NCBI RefSeq assembly: GCF_900187565.1
Contig: NZ_FYED01000001.1
Location: 310,001 to 374,000, forward strand
Length of the DNA: 64,000 nt
From: Pseudomonas sp. Irchel 3A7
Lineage (GTDB): Bacteria > Pseudomonadota > Gammaproteobacteria > Pseudomonadales > Pseudomonadaceae
Direction of reading: 5' to 3'
The notes beneath the pieces were generated by a model that saw only the letters and a program-made list of their open reading frames with translations, did not search any database and was not told where the DNA came from. The translations under genes and the position numbers were made by a program. Below, in pieces: positions 38,660-48,382 of this stretch; positions within the stretch are counted from its first letter, which is position 1; the number at the start of each line of letters is the position of its first letter.

Positions 38660-40469
38660 CGGCAGGCAACTGATAGCTCCAGGTCTCGGTCAGGACTTCT
38701 TCAGTCGGTGCCGATTCCGGTGTGGCTGGGGCCGCGTCGGCAGCAGCAGGCTGCTTGGCGTCATTGTTGTTCGCCTTGTCCTTGGCAGCTGCGACTGGCT
38801 TGGCTTCGGCCTGCTTGGCTTCGGCGGCCTTCGCTTCCTTCTCCGCTTTCTCCGCTTGCTTGGCAGCCACCTTGTCGGCCTTGGCAACGGAAGAGTTGGA
38901 CGCAGGAATCGAAGTCTTGGCCAGATCGGCAGGCACGATGTTCTGCACCAGTGCAGCACGCATTTCGGTGGACTTGCTCGGGTCCTTGATCTTCATGCGC
39001 AGGGTCAGGCGCCAGCCCTTGGTTTCAGGGTTGTAGCGCACGCTGTTCTCGACCAGTTCGGCGTTTTCGCCGACGCTGACCTGGCTGCGCACATCGGTGT
39101 CCGGTGCCAATGCCGCCAGGGACGGACCTTCGAAGTCCACCAGATAAGCAACGCTACCGTCCGGCTGACGAATCAGGTTGGACTGTTTGACGTCACCGGT
39201 GGATTTCAGCGTCTGACTGACCCAGGCACTGTCTGGTGCGTGCAACGCCGCTTCGTCCATGGTCCAGTGCATGCGATAGGCGAAGTCCAGCGGCTGGCCT
39301 GGTTCCGGCATCTTTTCCGGGCTCCAGAAAGCCACGATATTGTCGTTGGTTTCGTCGGCGGTCGGAATCTCGACCAGATCGACGGTGCCCTTGCCCCAGT
39401 CGCCTTTCGGTTCGATCCAGGCGCTTGGGCGCTTGTCGTAGCGGTCGTCGAGGTCTTCGTAGTGGCTGAAGTCACGGCCACGTTGCAGCAAGCCGAAGCC
39501 GCGCGGGTTCTCGACCGAGAAATTGCTCACCGCCAGGTGTTTCGGGTTGTTCAGCGGACGCCAGATCCACTCGCCGTTGCCGGCATGGATCGCCAGGCCG
39601 CTCGAATCGTGCAGTTCGCGACGATAGTTGAGGATTTTCGACGGCTGGTTGGCGCCGAACAGGAACATGCTGGTCAGTGGAGCGATACCCAGTTTGCCGA
39701 CCTTGTCGCGCAGGAACATCTGCGCCTTGACGTCGACAATGGTGTCGCTGCCCGGACGCAGGGTCAGACGATAAGCACCGGTCGCCCGTGGCGAATCCAG
39801 CAGCGCGAAGATCACCAGGTGCTTGTCGCCCGGCTTCGGCTGCTCGATCCAGAACTCGCGAAAACGCGGGAATTCTTCACCGGACGGCAACGCGGTATCG
39901 ATCGCCATGCCGCGAGCGGACAAGCCGTAGACGTGCCCCTTGCCAACAACGCGGAAGTAACTCGCGCCGAGCATGGTCATGATTTCGTCTTGCTTGTCGG
40001 CCTTGTTGACCGGGTACAGCACGCGGAAACCGGCGTAGCCCAGTTGTTCCGTGGCCTTGGGGTCGAACTTGACGTCGCCGAAATCGAAACGACTTGGATC
40101 GTATTTGATCTCTTCGACGGTGTTCGCGGTGATTTCGTTGATTTTCACCGGCGTATCGAAGTGCATGCCCTGGTGATAAAAGGACAGCTTGAATGGGGTC
40201 TTCTGGTCCGCCCATTCGGCTTTTTCCGTCAGAAAACGAATTTTCTGATAATCGGCGAACTTCATTTCGCGGAATTCGGTCGGCAGGTTACTGCGCGGCG
40301 CTTCGTATTTCTGAGCAGCCAGCTCTTTTGCCTTGGCCGACACATCATCCAGATTGAATGCCCAAAGCTGGCCCGCGCTGAGCAGGCAGAGCATTGCCGA
40401 GCCCGCTACCAGAGCGCTACGTAACCGTTTGGCAGACAATTTTGGTGCGTTACAGGGACTAACAATCAC
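38652..40469 (-). CDS. opgG: Periplasmic glucans biosynthesis protein G (OpgG)
   Basis: OpgG is a periplasmic protein needed for the branching and structure of osmoregulated glucans. I place the start at a GTG (40469) after GAGGG, which gives [20 protein letters not shown] and a signal peptide ending ..LWA; an ATG nine codons upstream is possible. The protein has 605 residues and the OpgG-type beta domains ([40 protein letters not shown]). Near the C-terminus there is a Lys/Ala/Glu-rich low-complexity stretch of about 70 residues, before the final segment [11 protein letters not shown]. It overlaps opgH. Confidence 0.95.
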   Translation of the reverse strand: MIVSPCNAPKLSAKRLRSALVAGSAMLCLLSAGQLWAFNLDDVSAKAKELAAQKYEAPRSNLPTEFREMKFADYQKIRFLTEKAEWADQKTPFKLSFYHQGMHFDTPVKINEITANTVEEIKYDPSRFDFGDVKFDPKATEQLGYAGFRVLYPVNKADKQDEIMTMLGASYFRVVGKGHVYGLSARGMAIDTALPSGEEFPRFREFWIEQPKPGDKHLVIFALLDSPRATGAYRLTLRPGSDTIVDVKAQMFLRDKVGKLGIAPLTSMFLFGANQPSKILNYRRELHDSSGLAIHAGNGEWIWRPLNNPKHLAVSNFSVENPRGFGLLQRGRDFSHYEDLDDRYDKRPSAWIEPKGDWGKGTVDLVEIPTADETNDNIVAFWSPEKMPEPGQPLDFAYRMHWTMDEAALHAPDSAWVSQTLKSTGDVKQSNLIRQPDGSVAYLVDFEGPSLAALAPDTDVRSQVSVGENAELVENSVRYNPETKGWRLTLRMKIKDPSKSTEMRAALVQNIVPADLAKTSIPASNSSVAKADKVAAKQAEKAEKEAKAAEAKQAEAKPVAAAKDKANNNDAKQPAAADAAPATPESAPTEEVLTETWSYQLPADE

Positions 40470-40790
40470 GAGCAACCCTCGCCGAAAACAGATCAAAAAA
40501 CCAACGGCCAGTTAAAGGGTCTGTACGGTATCCGGTGTGAAAAACCCGGCCTTGCAGACCACTCTTGCCAAGTTGGCGAGCATTGTTCCGACTCCGATGG
40601 GGCGAAATGATTCCCCAAACGGTTCAGGACAAGTCTCTACCTAAGTCAAAATGGACCAACGAACGCTGATCCCCGTAGCGCGCGATTATCTAGTAGGCCG
40701 CGTTACAACGCATCAGGGGTAACAAAGTATTTATCGGGAAAAACGCCTGTTTTCAGTCGAAAAGCGCTTAAAAAGATGTTTCAAGCGCTT
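40470..40790. other. Intergenic region upstream of opgGH
   Basis: This gap of about 320 bases holds the opgGH leader and promoter. I could not identify a confident promoter in it. Near its lower end there is a perfect nine-base inverted repeat, AAAGCGCTT and AAGCGCTTT (40761-40791), 13 bases apart, touching the dtd stop codon. It may be a weak terminator for pip-dtd. Confidence 0.4.
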
Positions 40791-41228
40791 TCAGGTCTGT
40801 AACAGGAAGGTTACCGGGCCATCATTGACCAGGTGCACCTGCATATCCGCGCCGAATCTACCTGATGCCACAGTGCCATGCACCTGTTTCGCTTTAACTA
40901 ATAGATAGTCGAAAAGCTCCTCACCCAGGGCCGGGGGGGCCGCGGTCGAAAAACTCGGGCGCAACCCGTTCTTGGTGTCGGCGGCCAGGGTGAATTGCGA
41001 GACCAGCAACAACCCGCCGCCCACATCCGACAGGGACAGATTCATCTTGCCCTCAGCGTCGCTGAACACCCGATAGTTAAGCAGCTTATTGAGAAGTTTG
41101 TCGGCGCTGGCCCGAGTGTCCTCGGGCTCGACGGCCACCAGCACCAGCAAGCCCTGGTCGACCGCACCCACCACCTCCCCCGCCACCTCGACTCGCGCGC
41201 CACGCACGCGTTGCAGCAACCCCTTCAT
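40791..41228 (-). CDS. dtd: D-aminoacyl-tRNA deacylase
   Basis: Dtd removes D-amino acids (and glycine from tRNA-Ala) from mischarged tRNAs in the cytoplasm. The 145-residue protein has both family signatures, SQFTLAAD and NDGPVTF, which form the chiral-proofreading site across the dimer. Its ATG overlaps the stop of pip by four bases (ATGA), so translation is coupled to that of the peptidase. Confidence 0.97.
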   Translation of the reverse strand: MKGLLQRVRGARVEVAGEVVGAVDQGLLVLVAVEPEDTRASADKLLNKLLNYRVFSDAEGKMNLSLSDVGGGLLLVSQFTLAADTKNGLRPSFSTAAPPALGEELFDYLLVKAKQVHGTVASGRFGADMQVHLVNDGPVTFLLQT

Positions 41229-42196
41229 GCTTCGTCGGGAGCCAGATCGAGCAAACGTCGCGCCATCCGATCGGCAGCACGCACCAATGCGTCGGTAATC
41301 CCGGGTTCAGCGGCGGCATGGCCAGCGTCACGGATGATTTGCAGTTCGCTGTTCGGCCAGGCCTGGTGCAGCTCCCAGGCGTTATCCAGCGGGCAAATCA
41401 CGTCATAGCGACCATGGATGATCACGCCGGGCAAATGGGCGATTTTGTCCATGTCGCGAATCAACTGATTGGCCTCAAGGAACGCATTGTTGGTGAAGTA
41501 GTGGCATTCGATGCGAGCAATGGACAGCGCGCGCTGGGGCTCGGAAAAACGATCGACCACCAGCGGGTTCGGACGCAGGGTCGCGGTCCGGCCTTCCCAC
41601 GTGGACCAGGCCTTGGCCGCGTGCATCTGGGCGATCTGATCGTTGCCGGTCAGGCGTTTGTGGAAGGCGGTGAGCAGATCGCCACGTTCGTCCAACGGGA
41701 TCGGGGCGATGTAGTCCTGCCAGTAATCCGGGAACAAGCGGCTGGCGCCAGCCTGATAGAACCACTCGATTTCCTGCGGACGGCAGAGAAAAATGCCGCG
41801 CAGGATCAGGCCGTGTACACGCTCCGGGTGGGTTTGCGCGTAGGCCAGCGCCAGGGTCGATCCCCAGGAACCGCCGAACAGCACCCACTTGTCGATGCCC
41901 AAGTGCTCGCGGATTCGCTCAAGGTCGGCGACCAGATCCCAGGTGGTGTTGTTTTCCAGACTGGCGTGGGGCGTGGAACGCCCGCAACCCCGCTGGTCGA
42001 AAGTCACGATACGGTACAGGTTGGGATCGAAGTAGCAGCGGCTCGCCGCATCGCACCCGGCGCCGGGGCCGCCGTGTATGAAAACCACCGGCAATCCTTC
42101 CGGTGAACCGCTTTCGTCGACATACAGCGTGTGAGTCTCGTCGACGGCCAGATCGTGCCGGGCGTGAGGTTTGATCTGCGGGTACAAAGTCTGCAT
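41225..42196 (-). CDS. pip: Proline iminopeptidase
   Basis: This S33-family peptidase releases N-terminal proline from peptides. The 323-residue alpha/beta hydrolase shows the oxyanion motif [18 protein letters not shown], the nucleophile box GGSWGS, the aspartate region [10 protein letters not shown] and the histidine in [12 protein letters not shown]. There is no signal peptide, so it is cytoplasmic. It lies upstream of dtd in a two-gene operon. Confidence 0.95.
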   Translation of the reverse strand: MQTLYPQIKPHARHDLAVDETHTLYVDESGSPEGLPVVFIHGGPGAGCDAASRCYFDPNLYRIVTFDQRGCGRSTPHASLENNTTWDLVADLERIREHLGIDKWVLFGGSWGSTLALAYAQTHPERVHGLILRGIFLCRPQEIEWFYQAGASRLFPDYWQDYIAPIPLDERGDLLTAFHKRLTGNDQIAQMHAAKAWSTWEGRTATLRPNPLVVDRFSEPQRALSIARIECHYFTNNAFLEANQLIRDMDKIAHLPGVIIHGRYDVICPLDNAWELHQAWPNSELQIIRDAGHAAAEPGITDALVRAADRMARRLLDLAPDEA

Positions 42197-42300
42197 TGCG
42201 CGCTCCGTAAGGGGTCGAGGTCATCCCTGGGGGGACTTCTATTATTCTGCCGTCCGGCATCATAAACCCGAATTACGCCAATGAGCATGCCCTTGCGGAG

Positions 42301-43218
42301 TCAGAGTTTTGCCGCCAGAAAATCAATCAATGTTTGATACAGCGCATCGACCTCGGCCGCCTGCCCTCGCGCCCGTAAACAGCCATGAACCAGTCCATTG
42401 CCGTAGTACAGCGTCGTGGGCACGCCGGCGGCGTTAAGTCGTTCGGCATACTGCACGCCGTCATCGCGCAGCGGGTCGAATTGCGCCACCGCGATCCAGG
42501 CCGGTGGTAACCCGCTCACATCCCCGGCCAGCAACGGCATCGCGTAAGCGCCCGGCTTTGGCGTGCCACGCAGATACAACGCCTGATAACAATCCAGGTC
42601 GCTGCTGCCGAGCAACGGGGCGTCAGCGCATTCGCTGCGTGACGGTAACCGGTGATCACCACCGAGTCCCGGATAAATCAGGACTTGCGCGCATGGCACC
42701 GGCTCGCCGGCATCGCGTAGCGCCAGGCACAACGCAGCAGCAAGATTGCCGCCGGCGCTGTCCCCGGCCACCAACGTACGCTCTGGGTCCAGCCGAAACG
42801 GCCCGGTACGCAACGCCCGCCAGACGGCCAGGCAGTCATCGAAGGCGGCCGGAAACGGATGCTCCGGCGCCAGACGGTAATCGACGGCAATCACCAACAC
42901 ACCCAGTGTCGAGGCCAGCTCGGCGCAGATGAAATCGTGGGAGTCAAGATCCCCCACCACCCACCCGCCGCCGTGTAAGTAAACGACGCAGGGCACACCG
43001 CCAGCAGAGGGTGAATCCGGGGGTTGATACGAGCGAACGCAGACACCCGCCAACTCGAAATCGACCACGTACAGCCCGGCCGGACGGGGTGGCGTGAACG
43101 CCCGGCACATCTCGCTGTAGGCCTGGCGCAATCCTTCCAGACTGGTTTCGGTGCTGTTGAAACTGACGGTTTTCTTGACGAAAGCCTGCATCTGTTCAGA
43201 AAGCAAGTAAGGAGCCAT
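42301..43218 (-). CDS. Alpha/beta hydrolase, hormone-sensitive lipase (HSL) family esterase
   Basis: This 305-residue carboxylesterase-like protein has the HSL-family oxyanion motif HGGGW, the nucleophile box GDSAGGN, the aspartate region AQFDPLRDDG and the histidine NGLVHGCLRAR. Such enzymes hydrolyse short-chain esters. No signal peptide is seen. The natural substrate is unknown. Confidence 0.88.
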   Translation of the reverse strand: MAPYLLSEQMQAFVKKTVSFNSTETSLEGLRQAYSEMCRAFTPPRPAGLYVVDFELAGVCVRSYQPPDSPSAGGVPCVVYLHGGGWVVGDLDSHDFICAELASTLGVLVIAVDYRLAPEHPFPAAFDDCLAVWRALRTGPFRLDPERTLVAGDSAGGNLAAALCLALRDAGEPVPCAQVLIYPGLGGDHRLPSRSECADAPLLGSSDLDCYQALYLRGTPKPGAYAMPLLAGDVSGLPPAWIAVAQFDPLRDDGVQYAERLNAAGVPTTLYYGNGLVHGCLRARGQAAEVDALYQTLIDFLAAKL

Positions 43219-43260
43219 GAGCCTGTTGCCCGTTCAGGGAAAATATAGGGGGCCTGCCCC

Positions 43261-43352
43261 CTGTGGGAGCGAGCAGGCTCGCGAAGGCGGTGTGTCAGAC
43301 AACATCAATCCTGGCTGGCACACTCTTTCGCGAGCAGGCTCGCTCCCACAGG
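43261..43352. repeat. REPIN (wide type, left loop inverted)
   Basis: The left copy reads GTGGGAGCGAGCAGGCTCGC, with AGG where all other copies have CCT in the loop; the right arm is canonical. The stem is unaffected. Confidence 0.88.
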
Positions 43353-43366
43353 TTTCGCGGTTGCCG

Positions 43367-44323
43367 TCAGTTTTTCAAACTGGCCTGAACCGTGGCCACG
43401 CCGTCCTTGCCATCAAAACTGCTGACACCCGCCAGCCAGCGTTGCAAATCCTGCGGGTGCTCACGCAACCATTTTTTTGCGACGTCCTGGGGTGTCTGAC
43501 GCTCCATGATCGGCACCATCAACTGGCTTTCCTGGGCGGCGGTGAAGGTCAGGTTTTCCAGCAAGCGATAGACATTCGGGCAACGTTCGGCGTAGTCGGG
43601 GGCGGTTACGGTAGAAACGGTCGCCGCGCCTTCGTTCGGCCCGTAGACGTCTTCACTGCCGGTCAGGTACGCGATGCTCATGTTGATGTTCATCGGGTGC
43701 GGGGTCCAGCCGACAAACACCACGAACTCCTTGCGGTTCACGGCCCGTTGCACCGCGGCGAGCATGCCGGCCTCACCGGATTCGATCAGCTTGAAGTCCT
43801 TGAGACCGAAGTGATTGGTCTCGATCATGGTTTTGATCGTGGTGTTGGCGCCGCTGCCCGGTTCGATGCCGTAGATCTTGCCGCCGAGCTGATCCTTGAA
43901 CTTTGCGATATCGGCGAAGGTTTTCAGGCCGGCGGCCGCCACGTAGTCAGGGACCGCGAGGGTCGCCTGGGCATCAGCCAGGCTTGGCCGGTCCATGACC
44001 TTGACCTGATTGGCGGCCAGGAACGGCGCGATGTTCTTGTCCATCGCCGGTTTCCAGTAACCGAGGAAGATGTCCAGGCGCTTGTCGCGGATACCGGCAA
44101 AGATGATTTGCTGCACGGCGCTGGTTTGCTTGCTTTCATAACCGAGGCCATTGAGCAGCACGTCGGCCATGCCGCTGGTGGCGATCACGTCGGTCCAGTT
44201 GACCACGCCCATGCGCACGGCCTTGCAGGAAGGGTCGTCAGCGGCCAGGACGCTGGCGCTCAGAAAAGCAGTGCCGCAGAGGATTGAGAGACAGCGGGTG
44301 AACAGACCTTTGATGCTTGTCAT
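43367..44323 (-). CDS. Choline/betaine-type ABC transporter substrate-binding protein (orphan)
   Basis: This periplasmic binding protein of the OpuAC/ChoX family has about 318 residues and a signal peptide (MTSIKGLFTRCLSILCGTAF..VLA). The family pattern CKAVRMGVVNWTDVIATSGM and the WTPHPMN segment place it with choline, betaine or carnitine binders. No permease or ATPase gene adjoins it; the HutVW pair is about 6 kb away in the hut cluster. The start is uncertain: ATG at 44323 or 44332, neither with a good ribosome site. Confidence 0.83.
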   Translation of the reverse strand: MTSIKGLFTRCLSILCGTAFLSASVLAADDPSCKAVRMGVVNWTDVIATSGMADVLLNGLGYESKQTSAVQQIIFAGIRDKRLDIFLGYWKPAMDKNIAPFLAANQVKVMDRPSLADAQATLAVPDYVAAAGLKTFADIAKFKDQLGGKIYGIEPGSGANTTIKTMIETNHFGLKDFKLIESGEAGMLAAVQRAVNRKEFVVFVGWTPHPMNINMSIAYLTGSEDVYGPNEGAATVSTVTAPDYAERCPNVYRLLENLTFTAAQESQLMVPIMERQTPQDVAKKWLREHPQDLQRWLAGVSSFDGKDGVATVQASLKN

Positions 44324-44486
44324 GGGGAGCATTCTCGTGCGGCAGCGGATTATTGTCGGGCCGGTGTCTTTGTGCACCGTGCCGGAAACATTACGCAGCA
44401 GACGAGCGGTAAAAGCGACCTGTGGCGACCGTGTTTTGCACGGTGGCGACTGTCAGCACGCACGAATCTGTGGCGAGACAAAATAC

Positions 44487-44578
44487 CTGTGGGAGCGAGC
44501 CTGCTCGCGAAGGCGGAATATCAGCCAACTGAGATGTTGACCGAAATACAGCTTTCGCGAGCAGGCTCGCTCCCACAG
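44487..44578. repeat. REPIN (wide type) downstream of hutG
   Basis: Canonical REP arms with GTGGGAG ends outward flank a core of about 40 bases, next to the hutG stop codon. It could help end or stabilise the hut transcript. Confidence 0.9.
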
Positions 44579-44594
44579 GGTTATTCGCCCGGCT

Positions 44595-45398
44595 TTAACG
44601 GTTGTAGTGCTTTTTGCCCCAGGCCAACAAGCCTTGCAGCAACTCTTTGAGCACCACCCGCGTCGGCTCCGCCAGATCCGCGCGATAACGGAACGGCTCG
44701 AACTCTTCCATATACGTGCACTGGCCCAACTCCAGTTGCACCGCATGAATGTTTTCCGCTGGATTGCCGTAATGGCGGGTGATGTGGCCGCCCTTGAAGC
44801 GCCCGTTCAGCACATGGCTGTAGTCCGGGTGCCCGGCGCAGATCGCTTCCAGCTGCGAAGCCAACTGCGGATCGCAACTGGCACCGTTGAAGGTGCCGAG
44901 GTTGAAATCCGGCAGTTTGCCGTCGAACAGGTGCGGGATCAGCGAGCGGATCGAGTGCGCGTCGAACAGCAGCGCATAGCCGAACTCGGCTTTGAGACGC
45001 GCCAGTTCCTGCTGCAAGGTGCTGTGGTATGGCGTCCAGATCTGCTCCAGATAAGTCGCGCGCTCGGCTTTCGAAGGTTCCAGACCTTCGCGAAACAGCG
45101 GTACGCCGTCAAACAGTGTCGCCGGGTACAGACCGGTGGTGGCGCCCACGTACAACGGCTTGTCGTCGGATGGCCGGTTCAGGTCGATGACAAACCGCGA
45201 ATACTCCGCGGCCAAGGTGCTGGCGCCCAGTTCAGCGGCGAAGTCGTACAGCTGCGGGATGTGCCAGTCGGTGTCCGGCAGGCTTTTCGCCTGGGGAATC
45301 AACCCGGCTTCGACCGCCGGGGTCAGACGCACACCGGCGTGAGGCATGCTGATCAGCAGCGGCACGCGGCCTTGTTTGAAGTTCAGAACCTTATCCAC
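44595..45398 (-). CDS. hutG: N-formylglutamate deformylase HutG
   Basis: HutG hydrolyses N-formylglutamate to glutamate and formate, the last step of the five-enzyme histidine route. The 267-residue protein has the FGase-family segments LISMPHAGVRLTP, DTDWHIPQLYDFA, FVIDLNRPSDD and LLFDAHSIRS, rich in metal-binding His and Asp. The start is a GTG at 45398, six bases after AGGAGAG; the longer upstream frame is not conserved protein. It lies 10 bases after hutI. Confidence 0.95.
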   Translation of the reverse strand: MDKVLNFKQGRVPLLISMPHAGVRLTPAVEAGLIPQAKSLPDTDWHIPQLYDFAAELGASTLAAEYSRFVIDLNRPSDDKPLYVGATTGLYPATLFDGVPLFREGLEPSKAERATYLEQIWTPYHSTLQQELARLKAEFGYALLFDAHSIRSLIPHLFDGKLPDFNLGTFNGASCDPQLASQLEAICAGHPDYSHVLNGRFKGGHITRHYGNPAENIHAVQLELGQCTYMEEFEPFRYRADLAEPTRVVLKELLQGLLAWGKKHYNR

Positions 45399-45408
45399 AA
45401 CTGCTCTC

Positions 45409-46614
45409 CTACACGCTCGTTTCGACGCCGTGACGCACGACGCGTTTTTCCAGATCGCCGCCCAGCCAGTACGACAGGTCGGCTGGACGATCGATTTGCC
45501 AGGCGACGAAATCCGCCACCTTGCCGGCCTCGATCGAACCGTGGGTGTCGGCCATGCCCAATGCCGTAGCCGCATGGATCGTCGCGCCTGCGAGGGCTTC
45601 TTCCGGGGTCATGCGGAAACAGGTGCAAGCCATGTTCAGCATCAAGCGCAACGACAGCGCTGGCGAGGTACCGGGATTGAGGTCGCTGGCAATGGCGATT
45701 TTCACGCCGTGCTTGCGCAGGGCGTCCATCGGCGGCAATTGGGTTTCGCGCAGGAAATAGAAGGCGCCAGGCAGCAACACTGCCACGGTGCCAGACGCGG
45801 CCATGGCGATGGCGTCTTCTTCCGTCATGAATTCCAGATGATCAGCGGACAGTGCGTGATAACGCGCCGCCAGGCTGGAACCGTGCAAGGACGACAACTG
45901 CTCGGCGTGCAGCTTCACCGGCAAGCCCAGTTTCTGTGCGGTGATAAACACGCGCTCGACCTGCGCTGGCGAAAACGCCAGATACTCGCAGAACGCGTCG
46001 ACCGCATCCACCAGCCCTTCGGCAGCCAGGGCCGGGAGCATTTCAGAGCAGATGTGTTCGATGTAGTCGTCGGCGCGATCGACATACTCTGGCGGCAAGG
46101 CGTGAGCGGCCAGGCAGGTACTGCGCACGCTGATCGGCAGTTCGGCACCGAGACGACGGGCGACTCGAAGCATCTTGCGTTCGTTGGCCAGGTCCAGGCC
46201 GTAGCCGGATTTGATTTCGACGCTGGTGACGCCGTCACGCATCAGGCTTTTCAGGCGCTTGGCGGCGCTGGCGAACAATTCGTCTTCGCTCGCCGCACGG
46301 GTGGCGCGTACGGTGCTGGCGATGCCGCCGCCGCTTGCGGCGATTTGCGCGTAGCTGACGCCTTGCAGGCGCTGCTCGAATTCACCGCTGCGGTTACCGC
46401 CAAACACCGTGTGGGTATGGCAGTCGATCAGGCCCGGTGTGACCCAGGCCCCTTTCAAATCATTGACCGCCGGGTATTCGCCGGACGGCAGTTCACTGCG
46501 CGGGCCGACCCACTCGATGTGCGCACCGGACGTCACGATGGCCGCATCCTCGATGATCGAGTAGACGCCTTGCGCCATGGTTGCGACGTGGCAGTGTTGC
46601 CAGAGGGTTTTCAT
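45409..46614 (-). CDS. hutI: Imidazolonepropionase HutI
   Basis: HutI hydrolyses imidazolonepropionate to N-formimidoylglutamate. The 401-residue amidohydrolase has the metal motif [20 protein letters not shown] and further metal or substrate segments [17 protein letters not shown] and [12 protein letters not shown]. It lies between hutH and hutG on the minus strand; a REPIN separates it from hutH. Confidence 0.96.
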   Translation of the reverse strand: MKTLWQHCHVATMAQGVYSIIEDAAIVTSGAHIEWVGPRSELPSGEYPAVNDLKGAWVTPGLIDCHTHTVFGGNRSGEFEQRLQGVSYAQIAASGGGIASTVRATRAASEDELFASAAKRLKSLMRDGVTSVEIKSGYGLDLANERKMLRVARRLGAELPISVRSTCLAAHALPPEYVDRADDYIEHICSEMLPALAAEGLVDAVDAFCEYLAFSPAQVERVFITAQKLGLPVKLHAEQLSSLHGSSLAARYHALSADHLEFMTEEDAIAMAASGTVAVLLPGAFYFLRETQLPPMDALRKHGVKIAIASDLNPGTSPALSLRLMLNMACTCFRMTPEEALAGATIHAATALGMADTHGSIEAGKVADFVAWQIDRPADLSYWLGGDLEKRVVRHGVETSV

Positions 46615-46642
46615 CCCTTAGTCTCCACAAATTTATAGATCG

Positions 46643-46708
46643 ATTCGCGAGCAGGCTCGCTCCCACAGTGGAATGCGTACTCCCTGTGGGAGCGAGCCCG
46701 CTCGCGAA
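46643..46708. repeat. REPIN (narrow type) between hutH and hutI
   Basis: REP arms with CGCGAA ends outward lie within the hut gene run. The right arm has one change (GCGAGCCCGCTCGCG). Confidence 0.88.
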
Positions 46709-46715
46709 GAGGCCC

Positions 46716-48254
46716 TTACAGGCTCGGCAGCAACTTCGCCGTGACCAGCTCATTCAGGCAACGCGACGCCAACAACTCAGTCGCTGCATTGATGTCCGGC
46801 GCGAAGAAACGGTCCTTTTCATAGAACGGCACTTCCTTACGCAGAATCGCCCGAGCCTTTTCCAGTTTCGGCGAGGTCTTCAGACCGTTGCGCAGATCCA
46901 GACCCTGGGCCGCCGCCAGCCATTCCACAGCCAGAATGCCACGGGTGTTTTCAGCCATTTCCCACAGGCGCTTGCCGGCAGCCGGGGCCATGGACACGTG
47001 GTCTTCCTGGTTGGCGGACGTCGGCAGACTGTCTACCGAATGCGGATGAGACAGCGCCTTGTTTTCGCTGGCCAGAGCGGCCGCGGTCACCTGGGCGATC
47101 ATGAAACCGGAGTTCACGCCGCCATTGGCCACCAGGAACGGCGGCAGTTGCGACATGTGTTTGTCCATCATCAGCGAGATGCGGCGTTCGCTCAGGGAGC
47201 CGATTTCAGCGATGGCCAGCGCCATGTTGTCAGCGGCCATGGCCACTGGTTCGGCGTGGAAGTTGCCGCCGGAAATCACGTCACCTTCAGCGGCGAACAC
47301 CAGCGGGTTGTCGGAGACCGCGTTGGCTTCGACAGCCAGCACTTCGGCGGCCTGACGGAACTGGGTCAAGCAGGCGCCCATGACTTGCGGCTGGCAACGC
47401 AGGGAGTACGGGTCCTGGACCTTTTCGCAGTTCTCGTGAGAATCAGAGACTTCACTGCGCTCGCCCAGCAGATCGCGGTAAGCGGCGGCAGCATCAATCT
47501 GGCCTTTCTGGCCACGGGCGGCGTGGATGCGTGCGTCGAATGGCGAACGCGAACCGAGTACCGCTTCGACCGACAGACCACCCAGGGCCAGGGCACCGGC
47601 GAACAGGTCCTCACCTTCGAACAGACCGCGCAGGGCAAACGCAGTGGACACCTGGGTGCCGTTGAGCAGCGCCAGGCCTTCCTTCGCAGCCAGGGTCAAG
47701 GGTTTCAGGCCAGCGATTTTCAGTGCTTCGGTGGCTTCCATCCACTCGCCCTTGTAGCGAGCCTTGCCTTCACCCAGCAGCACCAGCGACATGTGCGCCA
47801 GCGGCGCCAGGTCACCGGAGGCACCGACCGAACCTTTAAGCGGAATGTGCGGGTAAACCTCGGCGTTGATCAAAGCGATCAGCGCATCGATCACGACGCG
47901 GCGAATACCCGAGAAGCCACGGCTCAAGCTGTTGACCTTGAGCACCATGACCAAACGCACCAATGCGTCGCTGATCGGCTCGCCGACACCGGCGGCGTGG
48001 GACAGCACCAGCGAGCGCTGCAGGTTTTCCAGGTCTTCGCTGGCGATGCGAGTCGACGCCAGCAGGCCGAAACCGGTGTTGATGCCGTAAGCGGTACGGT
48101 TTTCGGCGAGGATCTGTTCCACGCAGGCGACGCTGGCTTCGATCTGGGCCGAAGCGCTTTGGTCGAGGGTCAGTTTCACCGGCTGCTGATAAACATCACG
48201 CAGTTGGGCAAGGGTCAGTTGGCCGGGAATCAAATTAAGCGCAGTCACATTCAT
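46716..48254 (-). CDS. hutH: Histidine ammonia-lyase HutH (catalytic copy)
   Basis: HutH converts histidine to urocanate and ammonia. The 512-residue protein keeps all catalytic features: YGINTGFG with the active-site Tyr, the MIO-forming triad Ala145-Ser146-Gly147 in [14 protein letters not shown], and [14 protein letters not shown] with the second catalytic Tyr. AAGGAG lies only one base before the ATG at 48254, so a GTG two codons later (48248) may be the real start. It lies directly downstream of a lyase-like paralogue that has lost these features. Confidence 0.96.
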   Translation of the reverse strand: MNVTALNLIPGQLTLAQLRDVYQQPVKLTLDQSASAQIEASVACVEQILAENRTAYGINTGFGLLASTRIASEDLENLQRSLVLSHAAGVGEPISDALVRLVMVLKVNSLSRGFSGIRRVVIDALIALINAEVYPHIPLKGSVGASGDLAPLAHMSLVLLGEGKARYKGEWMEATEALKIAGLKPLTLAAKEGLALLNGTQVSTAFALRGLFEGEDLFAGALALGGLSVEAVLGSRSPFDARIHAARGQKGQIDAAAAYRDLLGERSEVSDSHENCEKVQDPYSLRCQPQVMGACLTQFRQAAEVLAVEANAVSDNPLVFAAEGDVISGGNFHAEPVAMAADNMALAIAEIGSLSERRISLMMDKHMSQLPPFLVANGGVNSGFMIAQVTAAALASENKALSHPHSVDSLPTSANQEDHVSMAPAAGKRLWEMAENTRGILAVEWLAAAQGLDLRNGLKTSPKLEKARAILRKEVPFYEKDRFFAPDINAATELLASRCLNELVTAKLLPSL

Positions 48255-48382
48255 TCTCCTTTTGAGAGTTTTCTTCTTTTTTCAAGAAGAGTACTACCAG
48301 ACGCTCCGGAGATATCCGTTGTCCGTCGCTTCCCCCTTTTGTGAGAGGGCTGGCGCCTTGGCACGCTGGTTTTGTTTAAAAA

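Noticed and set aside
46581..48344. Plus-strand frame of 587 codons opposite hutH
   Set aside because: Antisense of hutH, starting in hutI; no motifs.
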